This document shows, in pieces, positions 53,088 through 62,000 of a stretch of DNA of 64,000 bases. Location of the stretch: contig NZ_CBDDRA010000001.1 of the NCBI RefSeq assembly GCF_965232925.1, forward strand, positions 1-64,000. The letters are read 5' to 3'. Origin of the DNA: Tumidithrix helvetica. Lineage in GTDB: Bacteria > Cyanobacteriota > Cyanobacteriia > Pseudanabaenales > Pseudanabaenaceae. Numbering within the stretch: the stretch's first letter is position 1; each line of letters opens with the position of its first letter. A model generated the notes under the pieces. It was not told the DNA's origin. It searched no databases and was given only the letters and a program-made list of their open reading frames with translations. The translations under genes and the position numbers were made by a program.

Positions 53088-54980
53088 GTGAGCGAATATA
53101 TCAGCAAGCCCGCAGCCCAATCATCATTTGTCCCACCTGCCGTACAAATTCAAACACGCCCCTTTGCACCTCCTCAAGTCCAACCATCTGCTGCACCTCA
53201 AGCTTCGGAATCCTCTCAAGCCGAGAGAGACTTAGAAAATCAAGACAAGCGATCGTCTCAAGAAAATCTTTACTTTACCGATCTTAGCTTCTCTGGTAAT
53301 GATGACCGAGGCTCGTCTGAGAGGGTGATGCAACGAAAGTGGGAGGGTATCGTTCAGCGATATAAGGAGGGAGGCAACGCAGAACCTGACCCCAATCATG
53401 GGTATACCCCTGTACGTGGCTCGTCACAGAGCATCATGCAACGCAAGTTAGACGAGATGCGGCAAAGGGTCAAAGAGGGAGGGAACGTAGCACCTGACCC
53501 TAATTATGGGTATACCCCTGTACGTGGCTCGTCAGAGAGCATCATGCAGCGAAAACATCAGGAAATGGTGCAGAGGTATAGGGAAAATCAAGCAAAAACG
53601 ATACAGGCTAAGTTAGCGATCGGGGCAGTGGGCGACAAGTACGAGCAGGAAGCAGATCGGGTGGCAGCAGAAGTCGTACAAAAGATTAATGTTCCTGAAA
53701 GCGTTCAACGGGAAGAAGTTCCAGAAGAGGAAGAGAAGCTCCAGATGAAGCCTGCAATCTCCTCAATCCAGCGCGAGGCAATGCCAGAAGAGGAAGAGGA
53801 TTTACAGATGAAGCCCGTAATCTCTTCAATCCAACGCGAACCCGAGGAGGAAGAGGATCTACAGATGATGCCCGCAATCTCCTCAATTCAGCGCGAGGCG
53901 ATGCTAGAAGAAGAGGAAGAACTACAGGCAAAGTCTTTGGTGCAAAGGCGAGACACCCTAGCTGGAGTAGAGGCATCAGCAGATTTAGAGTCGTCGATTC
54001 AAAACGCGCGGGGTAGTGGTCAATCTTTAGAGCCCAATCTGCAAGCAAAGATGGGTGAGGCGATGGGAGCAGATTTTAGTGGCGTGAAGGTGCATACGGA
54101 TTCGCAGTCCGATCGGTTAAATCAATCGATTCAGGCAAGGGCGTTTACGACAGGGCAGGATGTGTTCTTTAGGCAGGGTGCCTACGATCCAAGCAGTCGC
54201 GGGGGGCAAGAGTTGATTGCCCATGAGTTGACGCATGTGGTGCAGCAAAATGGTAATGTGATTCAAAAGAAACCGACGACAACGCCACTAGTGCGAACTA
54301 CTGCAAAAACAAAAGCCAATATCCAAAGAGATGGTGATGAAGCGACTAGTAAGCCCGCAGAAGAACCTGCAAGTAAAGTCGAGGAACTACATCAAGGTGT
54401 AGGCAAAAAATTTATGTTTAAACTCTACGAAGAGGCATCTGTCGCTAAAGTAGAGTTCGATCCGATAGTCTCTAATATTGCTTCTATAACAAATGGCACT
54501 GCAAAAATACCCAAATTAAAAGACCAAAACACAGCAGTGGCAAAGAGTGAAGGCGAATATGGTGGAGATCATTCTCGACTTGTTGATATATGTCGAGCTT
54601 CAATCATTTACAATAGCTATCGCGATTTGATGCTAGGGCTCGGTAAATGCAAGGAAATGCTAGCTCTTGTTCGGGAAAAAAATCGATTTGCCAAGCCAAC
54701 TCCTGCAGGATATCGAGACATCTTATTGAATGTCAGACTTTCTAACGGTCATATTGCCGAACTTCAATTGCATTTACAGCAAATAATGGATGTCAAAAAT
54801 GGAGTTGGGCATAAGCTTTACGAGGAGGTGCGCTCAATTGAACGTGCGGCGAAAGAGGCAGGAAAAGCCTTAGATCCAGAGGAAACAGCTAAGGTAGAGC
54901 AACTTCTCCAAGAGTCAAGAAGTCATTATGACGCGGCTTTGGACAAAGCGCAGAGTTCTGATGAAACTCCTTCTACATAG
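53088..54980 (+). CDS. DUF4157 (eCIS-associated) carrier with RelA/SpoT-like C-terminal domain
   Basis: 630 residues. Residues 1-~205 are almost identical to the paralogue at 49156, including the three 36-residue repeats. Four QREx-EEEE-LQMKP acidic motifs follow, then one DUF4157 domain (~300-390) with HELTHVVQQ near 377. The C-terminal ~430-620 differs entirely from the paralogue: GEYGGDHSRLVDICRASIIY, TPAGYRDILLNVRLSNGHIA, ELQLHLQQ, GHKLYEEVRSIE. This order (D-x-x-R, GYRD, E-L-Q-L, H-x-x-Y-E) is that of RelA/SpoT nucleotide pyrophosphokinases, with Glu ~557 as the likely catalytic residue. RelA-like toxins making (p)ppApp or (p)ppGpp are known in secretion systems. Delivery by an eCIS is inferred; no structural genes lie in the window. 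Confidence 0.75.
   Translation: MSEYISKPAAQSSFVPPAVQIQTRPFAPPQVQPSAAPQASESSQAERDLENQDKRSSQENLYFTDLSFSGNDDRGSSERVMQRKWEGIVQRYKEGGNAEPDPNHGYTPVRGSSQSIMQRKLDEMRQRVKEGGNVAPDPNYGYTPVRGSSESIMQRKHQEMVQRYRENQAKTIQAKLAIGAVGDKYEQEADRVAAEVVQKINVPESVQREEVPEEEEKLQMKPAISSIQREAMPEEEEDLQMKPVISSIQREPEEEEDLQMMPAISSIQREAMLEEEEELQAKSLVQRRDTLAGVEASADLESSIQNARGSGQSLEPNLQAKMGEAMGADFSGVKVHTDSQSDRLNQSIQARAFTTGQDVFFRQGAYDPSSRGGQELIAHELTHVVQQNGNVIQKKPTTTPLVRTTAKTKANIQRDGDEATSKPAEEPASKVEELHQGVGKKFMFKLYEEASVAKVEFDPIVSNIASITNGTAKIPKLKDQNTAVAKSEGEYGGDHSRLVDICRASIIYNSYRDLMLGLGKCKEMLALVREKNRFAKPTPAGYRDILLNVRLSNGHIAELQLHLQQIMDVKNGVGHKLYEEVRSIERAAKEAGKALDPEETAKVEQLLQESRSHYDAALDKAQSSDETPST
53307..53630 (+). repeat. Three 108-bp repeats in the second DUF4157 carrier
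   Basis: Same array as at 49375-49698, starting 219 bases after the GTG in both genes. It differs by few substitutions, so the N-terminal halves were copied or converted recently. Confidence 0.8.
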
Positions 54981-55036
54981 TAACTTGGCAATTAAACAGA
55001 ATGCGTAGTCAGAGGTGAAATTGCTAAAGTAGAGGT

Positions 55037-55361
55037 ATGAAGAAACCTGATAGACGACTCGTAGACCCCACGGCACAAAAATTAATAGCCCAAGAGTGCG
55101 GGGTCAAGATGCCTATCCGCACAGTAGGTGAATATTTGAGACGATGGGATTATACGCCTCAAAAGTCTCTCAAGCGAGCTTATGAGCCAGACCCAAACGC
55201 CGTCAAGCACTGATTGGAGCATGAGTATCCAAGCATTAAGCAACATGCACGGACAGATCGAACTATTTCCCTTACCCTCATACTCACCAGAGTTGAATCC
55301 AGTGGAATACCTCAACTGTGATGTCAAACAGGGAGTACATTCCAAATTTATCTGTATGTAG
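55037..55361 (+). pseudogene. Decayed IS630-family transposase
   Basis: The first piece (58 codons) starts MKKPDRRLVDPTAQKLIAQE, contains VKMPIRTVGEYLRRWDYTPQ and stops at 55211. A second piece in another frame contains LFPLPSYSPELNPVEYLN, the DDE-domain end of IS630 enzymes. The middle with the first two catalytic acids is missing, so the element is dead. It flanks the eCIS-type genes and hints at how they arrived. Confidence 0.8.
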
Positions 55362-55459
55362 TAAGCGATCGCGTTTGCTTTTTAAACGATCGCCATATTC
55401 CAATCTCTTTAGAGCAAGTTCCCACATTAGCCTTTTCAGAAGTGATGCGAAATATAGAT

Positions 55460-55720
55460 TTATTTGTGGGAGTTGCGAGTATTGGTAACGATCCAAACTG
55501 GATGGTTTACTTTCAATGATAGATCTAAGATGCCTAAAACTGCTCCAATCAAATTTTTCTGGTTGGACATCAAGATCGCTAATATTAGGTTCAAGATTAA
55601 GTGAGGTAGCCAACAAATTAAGCCTAGCCATGCTTGATTGGAAAGCGCCCAAAATGGAGTGAGAAAAAATGCTCCCCAATTCCATCCACCGATACTTTCG
55701 GAAATCTTGTTTACAGTCAT
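55460..55720 (-). CDS. Small membrane protein, possibly C-terminally decayed
   Basis: 86 residues. SIGGWNWGAFFLTPFWALSN and QAWLGLICWLPHLILNLILA resemble small two-TM proteins (WNWGAFFL motif) common in cyanobacteria. Those usually continue with a charged tail rich in Trp; here the tail (VNHPVWIVTNTRNSHK) does not match, so a frameshift or truncation is likely. It is adjacent to the IS630 remnant. Confidence 0.5.
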   Translation of the reverse strand: MTVNKISESIGGWNWGAFFLTPFWALSNQAWLGLICWLPHLILNLILAILMSNQKNLIGAVLGILDLSLKVNHPVWIVTNTRNSHK

Positions 55721-55808
55721 AGCAATCTTCCTAGCTCAGTATTTATTTGTAGTTCCTCACAGGGGGTTACCCTTTTAAAAAGCTTCAAACTTTTACCTTT
55801 TACGCAGA

Positions 55809-55847
55809 AATAAACATTGGGCAGATTTCATCTGCCCAATGTTTATT
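55809..55847 (-). terminator. Strong terminator of the anti-sigma/yvcK operon
   Basis: Perfect 17-bp stem AATAAACATTGGGCAGA / TCTGCCCAATGTTTATT with a 5-base loop, 8 bases past the stop of the 55855-56310 gene, with a T-rich end on the minus strand. Confidence 0.9.
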
Positions 55848-55854
55848 AGTATTT

Positions 55855-56310
55855 CTAAACAGAATTTGTTGAGGTTTTGGTGAAATTTTTTCGCATCATA
55901 AAGCAATTTCGATGATCGGACAGCCGTTCGTAGCGAATTTCATCGGCGATCTTCTGGCTGATCAGCAGACCTCTACCCCCTGTAGGAAGATCTGCAATTT
56001 CAGAAGATGTTCGTTGTTCGGCAGTAAGTCTCTCGATCTCCTGTTGCATATCAAAGGGCTTACCAAAATCCCAGATCCGAATTTCCATAGCTTCTTGAAA
56101 CATAGTTACCTCAATATCAATGGGGGTATCTTCTGGTAGCTTTTCATGGGCATGGCAAACAACGTTGGTAAATGCCTCGACCAAAACCAGATCGCACTGC
56201 ATCCAAATTTGCTTAGGAACCACCGTAAACTGTTTAAACCAACGTTGAACTTGGTTGAGGGCATAGATATCACTATTGGTTCTAAGGTGATATTTTTGGG
56301 GTTCTGCCAT
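55855..56310 (-). CDS. RsbW-like anti-sigma/serine kinase ATPase
   Basis: 151 residues, HATPase_c_2 family. The N-box has VLVEAFTNVVCHAHE (His in place of the usual Asn-x-x-x-His-Ala pattern is partly kept), the G1 box is IRIWDFGKPFD and the G2 box is PTGGRGLLISQKIAD. Such proteins bind and phosphorylate anti-anti-sigma factors in partner-switching. The gene starts 28 bases after yvcK and ends at a strong terminator. Confidence 0.85.
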   Translation of the reverse strand: MAEPQKYHLRTNSDIYALNQVQRWFKQFTVVPKQIWMQCDLVLVEAFTNVVCHAHEKLPEDTPIDIEVTMFQEAMEIRIWDFGKPFDMQQEIERLTAEQRTSSEIADLPTGGRGLLISQKIADEIRYERLSDHRNCFMMRKNFTKTSTNSV

Positions 56311-56338
56311 CTTAAGATTCTAAGGGTCTGCGGTTTAC

Positions 56339-57661
56339 CTATTGTCGATTGTACCAACGCATTAGTACTCCAGCTAATTTATCGGAATCATGCCGCACGA
56401 TCCCATTGGCAGTTTCTTGCATGACATTGGCAAGTAAAATTGGACAATTGAGTATTACCAAGTTATCGCGATCGAAGTTGGTGAAATGACAGCCGCTACT
56501 TTCATAGTGCTGAAGCGATCGCTCGGATGGTGGATATTTCTGGACGAGAACCACATCAAACAATCGTACCCCAGCCACGTTATCTAGCGCCCTCACATAG
56601 TCAGCAACACTATAGCCTTCAGTTTCTCCTGATTGGCTCATGATATTGCATACGTAAATGCAAGGAGCTTGACGATTGACGATCGCTTCTAAAATATCAG
56701 GCACTAATAGGTTTGGAATAATACTGGTATAAAGACTGCCAGGCCCGATGATAATGCAGTCTGCCTCAGCAATATCTATGACGGCTTGGGGAAGTGCAGT
56801 AGGGCTTTCAGGGATACAGCCAATCCGTTTGATCTTGCCATGGGCTTCGGAAATTTTAGATTCGCCTTCGATGTAGCGACCATCCTCTAAGTCAGCCCAA
56901 AGTACCATGTCATCTAAGGTAGCAGGCAAAACGCGACCTCTTACGGCCAAAACTTGCGAACTGGCGGTGACAGCTTTTTCTAAATCTCCAGTAATCTCAC
57001 TCATCGCCGTGAGGAATAAATTCCCAAAGCTATGCCCAGATAAACCTTCGCCTGACTGAAACCGATATTGAAATAATTCTGTGACCAGTTTTTCTTCGTC
57101 AGCGAGGGCAGCGAGGCAATTGCGAATATCCCCAGGGGGCAAGACCCCATGCTCGCGTCGCAAGCGCCCCGAAGAGCCACCATCATCGGAAACAGCAACG
57201 ATCGCAGTGATATTGGCACTATACCGTTTAAGTCCTCTAAGTAGCGTAGATAGCCCCGTGCCACCTCCAAGCGCTACTAACTTTGGTCCTCGATTGAGTT
57301 TGCGATGGGTGAGTAAGAGATCCACCAATTCTTTATCGTTGTCAGGTACTAAGGCTTGAGTAATCGATCGCAGGATGCGCTTTTGCCCCAACCACAAAAG
57401 CCCGATGCCAAGGACGACAGCGATCGGTCCGCTAATATGGCGTGGTAGCAATTGCGCTAAGTTTTCGAGCACTGAGCCAACCAGACGGGTAATAAATAGA
57501 ACAGGCGTGAGTTTGGCAGAAATTGCCAGCCCTAGACTAATTAAAATAATGCCAAAGATACTTAAAAACAGCCAACGTTTCACAAACAGACCGGGTATTA
57601 GCCATTTCAGCCAGCCGATCGCTTTGTTTCGTTTCCGTGTTGTTTTTTTAGGGAATTTCAT
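56339..57661 (-). CDS. yvcK: YvcK/CofD-like gluconeogenesis factor
   Basis: 440 residues. Two N-terminal transmembrane segments (~28-50 and ~75-98) precede a CofD-like Rossmann domain. LVALGGGTGLSTLLRGLKRY and VAVSDDGGSSGRLRREHGV are the family signatures, followed by VLPPGDIRNCLAALAD and the late GPGSLYTSIIPNLLVPDI. Bacillus YvcK is needed for growth on gluconeogenic carbon and binds UDP-sugars. The ATG directly follows the yjbQ stop (TGAATG). Confidence 0.88.
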   Translation of the reverse strand: MKFPKKTTRKRNKAIGWLKWLIPGLFVKRWLFLSIFGIILISLGLAISAKLTPVLFITRLVGSVLENLAQLLPRHISGPIAVVLGIGLLWLGQKRILRSITQALVPDNDKELVDLLLTHRKLNRGPKLVALGGGTGLSTLLRGLKRYSANITAIVAVSDDGGSSGRLRREHGVLPPGDIRNCLAALADEEKLVTELFQYRFQSGEGLSGHSFGNLFLTAMSEITGDLEKAVTASSQVLAVRGRVLPATLDDMVLWADLEDGRYIEGESKISEAHGKIKRIGCIPESPTALPQAVIDIAEADCIIIGPGSLYTSIIPNLLVPDILEAIVNRQAPCIYVCNIMSQSGETEGYSVADYVRALDNVAGVRLFDVVLVQKYPPSERSLQHYESSGCHFTNFDRDNLVILNCPILLANVMQETANGIVRHDSDKLAGVLMRWYNRQ

Positions 57662-58087
57662 TCAGTTACCTGAAATATGCACCAATACTTCACGCGTGCG
57701 TCCGAGGCTGCGATGTTCCCAGATGTATATTCCTTGCCAAGTTCCTAGGGCTAGGCGTCCATTGGAGATCGGAATGTTTTCTGAGGTTTTTGTGAGGGCA
57801 GTACGAATATGAGCAGGCATATCATCAGCGCCTTCATTGCTGTGGCGATAATCCCGTCCATTCTCAGGAACGAGTTTTGCGAAAAAAGTTTCTAAATCCG
57901 CCAAGACATCTGGATCGGCATTTTCTTGAATAATCAAACTGGCTGAGGAATGACGCAAAAACAGCGTACATAGCCCAACTTTGGTGTTCGATTGCGCGAC
58001 GATCGCTTCGACTTGGCGCGTGATGTCATATAGAGACTTGCCACGAGTCCCAATTTTCAACAGATTTTGAGTGTGAGTAACGATCAT
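57662..58087 (-). CDS. UPF0047 / YjbQ family protein
   Basis: 141 residues from ATG 58087, which overlaps the rsmE stop by four bases. TVGLCTLFLRHSSASL-like motif (KVGLCTLFLRHSSASLIIQE), the SNEGADDMPAHIRTAL segment and LALGTWQGIYIWEHR are diagnostic of the YjbQ family, small trimeric proteins with weak thiamine-phosphate synthase activity. The longer upstream frame is only the overlap with rsmE. Confidence 0.88.
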   Translation of the reverse strand: MIVTHTQNLLKIGTRGKSLYDITRQVEAIVAQSNTKVGLCTLFLRHSSASLIIQENADPDVLADLETFFAKLVPENGRDYRHSNEGADDMPAHIRTALTKTSENIPISNGRLALGTWQGIYIWEHRSLGRTREVLVHISGN

Positions 58088-58959
58088 GATTTCGAACGAG
58101 CTTCTAGTGCAGCACGAATTATTGCTAATGCTACCACTGGTGCAGTAATTGCCGACAAGATGCGATCGCCAAGGGAGACAGGTTGCCAATGATTTGCGAT
58201 GGCTAAGGCTTCTTCTTGAGCCGTCCAGCCACCCTCCGCACCCGTAGCGATCAGAATAGAGTCTGACGCGAATCTTGGTATTTTGGCATCGTCTTGAAGG
58301 TCGATTCGATCGGAATTTAGGTCGTTATTTAGGTCGTCGTGGTTTAAATAAGTTAGGTTCAAATAAGTGAGTAAGTGAGGCACGCCATGCTGGTGAGTAA
58401 CGCAGATCAATTTGGTTTGGCTCGTTTGAGCAGGTGCGGCAATTAAATCCTTAAACGCACATGGGGAAGCGATCTGAGGTACATAAGCCTGCCAAGATAA
58501 TTCCGTTGCTTCTTGGGCAATACGCTGCCATCGTTCTAATTTCTGACTCCCCAAGGGGGTATTGGGTTTGATCGCGGTGCGATCGCTCCACATGGGCAAA
58601 ATCTGTCGCACCCCCAATTCCGCTGCTTGACGAATGACAGATTCGATCGTGTTCCCTTTAGGCATGGCGATCGCCAACATCACTTCAATCTCAGTTTCGG
58701 CATAATTTGGAATTTCTGCCAAAATCTGTGCTTGTACCAAGTTTGTGGGATCGTTGGGCTGAATGTTGGTGTGAATCTGAGTCAGCCAACCATGTCCCAT
58801 GCCATCCAGCGCAATGAACTCTGCACCAGTACTCAGACGCAAGACATGGCAGAGATAGTGTTTTTGTTTGGGCGTAAGGGTAAGCAGTGCAGAAACCTGA
58901 AGTTGTTCGTCTAACTGAGTGCGATCGAGGGTAATACGTTGAAGTTTACTGCGTTGCAT
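58084..58959 (-). CDS. rsmE: 16S rRNA m3U1498 methyltransferase
   Basis: 291 residues: N-terminal PUA-like domain (~1-75) and SPOUT knot domain. Signatures are LAIAMPKGNTIESVIRQAAE, LGVRQILPMWSDRTAI, IATGAEGGWTAQEEALAI and LGDRILSAITAPVVALAII. An Asn/Asp/Leu-rich insertion at ~200-225, encoded by short imperfect repeats (CTAAATAAC, CTAAATTCC), is absent from typical members. First gene of the rsmE-yjbQ-yvcK operon. Confidence 0.9.
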   Translation of the reverse strand: MQRSKLQRITLDRTQLDEQLQVSALLTLTPKQKHYLCHVLRLSTGAEFIALDGMGHGWLTQIHTNIQPNDPTNLVQAQILAEIPNYAETEIEVMLAIAMPKGNTIESVIRQAAELGVRQILPMWSDRTAIKPNTPLGSQKLERWQRIAQEATELSWQAYVPQIASPCAFKDLIAAPAQTSQTKLICVTHQHGVPHLLTYLNLTYLNHDDLNNDLNSDRIDLQDDAKIPRFASDSILIATGAEGGWTAQEEALAIANHWQPVSLGDRILSAITAPVVALAIIRAALEARSKS

Positions 58960-59029
58960 AGAGCGATCCTATTTCAAGGATTTTGGATTGTGAATGTACC
59001 GTACAAACTTAAAAATTTCTATTAAATCT

Positions 59030-62000
59030 TCACGTCGCACGACAACGATGTAAGGCTTGCACTAACTCTTCTATCTTAATCGGTTTGGTAATGTAATCAT
59101 TCATCCCTGCTTCTAAGCAAGACTCGCGCACGCCCTGCATAGCATTAGCAGTCATTGCGATAATGTGAACAGGCTTGGTAGAGAATTTGGCAGATAGTGT
59201 GGAAGAATAGGTTGGCAAATCGACTTCATCCATATTTTCGTATTTTATTGTTTTTGTGGTTCCATTCTCATCACTAATTTTTTCGCGTACTTCTCTCATC
59301 CGAATTTGTCTGGCTGCCTCCAATCCATCCATTTCGGGCATTTGCACATCCATAAGAATCACATCATAGGTTTGACGATATAGCGCCTCTATGGTTTCTA
59401 GTCCATTGCTGGCAATATCAACGCGGTAGCCCATCCGTCCCAATAGTCGCGAAGCCACTTTCTGATTGACCACATTATCTTCAGCTAAGAGAATCCGAAG
59501 TGGCAGGGTTTCAGACAAGTTCGAAGTAAGTGGCGATCTTGTGGTAACTGGTGTAATGAGAGCATTGGCTTTGTCATTCGAGCCTTTACCCATTGAGACC
59601 CTCACGTCTACTAGAGGAGCATCAAGGGGGCGATCGCGCGTTTCGCTCAAGACCGACTGCAAAGCGATCGTAAAGTAGAAAGTTGAGCCAATAGAATGAT
59701 GAGTAGGTGGTTCCCAGCCAGCAGGAGGGTTGCCACCGATGCTACCCCTACTTTCGACCCACATTGTACCCCCCATCAGTTCGCTCAGTCGATTGCTGAT
59801 TGCCAATCCTAGCCCTGTCCCTCCATACTGACGCGTTGTCGAAGCGTCTACTTGGCTAAAAGGTTTGAACAGCCTATACATTTTTTCAGTGGTAATGCCG
59901 ATACCTGTATCTTGGATCGCAAATTGCAACAAGTATTCCGCGCGATCGCTTTCTCGTGGGTGATTTATGTCTACTTCTCGAATGTCTTTGCGAACGATCG
60001 CTGAAACTAATATATTGCCTTGCTGTGTAAATTTAATTGCATTCCCAATTAGATTCACCAAGATCTGCCGCAGTCTTGTGGCATCCCCTTTCAGCACAGC
60101 AGGTATTTGCGGATCGAGCGCATAGGACAGCGCAATTCCTTTTTTCTTGGCAGAACTGGCGAGCAGGTCGATCGCACCTTCAAGACAGTTATGCAAATTA
60201 AAGGGATGTTGTTCTAGATCGAGATAGCCTGATTCAATTTTAGAGAAGTCCAGAATATCATTGATAATCGTCAACAAGGCATCACCGCTGTCTCTCACGA
60301 TTTCCACATACTCTCTTTGCTCTGGGGACAAATCCATATCAAGGAGAAGGCCCGTCATACCAATGACAGCATTCATCGGCGTGCGAATCTCGTGACTCAT
60401 CATTGCGAGAAATTCACTCTTAGACCGATTGGCAGTTTCTGCCATTTCCCTCGCTTTCTCTAAATCTAAGTTTTTGGCAATCATTGCTTCCCGTTGCGAC
60501 TTTTCTTGATCGAGCAACTGAGCGTGGGCGATCGCAATGCCTACCTGTGCAGCCACTGCTTCTAGCAATTCGATCTCGTCAGATGTCCATTCTCGAAAGC
60601 GATCGCATTGATGCAAAGCAATCACCCCATTGGGCTTACCCTTGTAAGAAGTGCGGATTGCCAGCATAGACTGCAGATTGATTTTTTTGCAGAAAGAAAC
60701 AGAAGGGGCTAAAAGTGGGTCGTCATAAACATTAAAAGAACTCACAACTTCATCAGCCGCAAGAATTTTTTGAGCGTGAGGATTATTTCCCACCAAAATG
60801 TCCATACCTAGCATGGATACATTGTCTGCTTCAAGATATTCCCCCACTACGGGTATGGAGGAAGCGCCAAACTCGTAGGTATGAATGTGGCAACGACTTA
60901 CACCAAACGTCATACCAATCTGGGCAGTAGCTGTAGCAAAAATCTTTTTGCTGTCTAAGCTTTGACGGATTTCGTCTGTAATCTGTTTCAGCAAGAGGGC
61001 GCGCTGAAATTGACGACTAAAGAGTTCTTGAGCAGATCGGCGATCGCTAATATCCGTATGCGTTCCTACCATGCGCAGGGGGTTGCCCGTCTCATCTCTT
61101 GCCGTGACCTTCCCTCTAGTTAAAACCCAAATCCATTCCCCAGACTTTTGCAATATCCGTGCTTCAGTTTCATAGATCGAACTCAATCCTTCTAGATGAT
61201 CTTCTAAATAGGCAAGTGCTAACTCTCGATCTTGCGGGTGAATTAGTGCTTCCCATGCCGAAATATGGGACCGGATCTCCCTATCTTCGTAGCCCAAATG
61301 CTCTTCTAACCAACGGGGACTAAAGTAGCATTCCCCTGTAACAATATTCCAATCCCACAAGCCATCATCGGTGCTTTCGATCGCCAAACGTAAGCGATCG
61401 GCACTCAGTTGCAATTCTTCTTCTGCCCTACGCCGTTGTGTAATATCTCTAGAAGTTGCAATAATTTCTTGTGCAGTCTGGTGCGGATCGCGGATCGCCC
61501 GAAAGGTCGTTTCTAGCCAGATATAAGATCCATTTTTAGCTCGAATTTGATAGCTGATGCAGTTGGTAATGGGTTGCTCTAACAGAACTCGGATCCCAAG
61601 TTCGACCCGCAGCAGGTCTTCAGGAGCGATTGAGTCATAAATTGTAGATCCAATTAGCTCTTCTGGCTCATATCCAAGTAAGGTACGACAGGCAGGTGAC
61701 ACGTAAGTATATCTACCATCGGTTGTATGCCGCGAAATAATGTCGTTAGAATGTTCGGCTAACAAACGATAGAGAGATTCGCTCTCGCGTAGTGCTACCT
61801 CCGCCTGTTTGCGATCGGTAATGTCTCGCGTTGAGATCGCCACACCATCGATTAAGGGAACGATTTGATGTTTTAGCCAAAACCTATTTTCACCTTCAAC
61901 AGCAAGCGCCGACTCTTCTTCAAGCAGTTCTCCTGATTCTACTACACGAACAAACTTATCAAAAAATCCTTCAGAAAAATGATGGGGTAGAAGTTGACAG

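Noticed and set aside
55284..55685. A 133-residue minus-strand frame across the IS630 remnant
   Set aside because: It overlaps a decayed transposase and the small membrane gene in another frame, with no recognisable domain.
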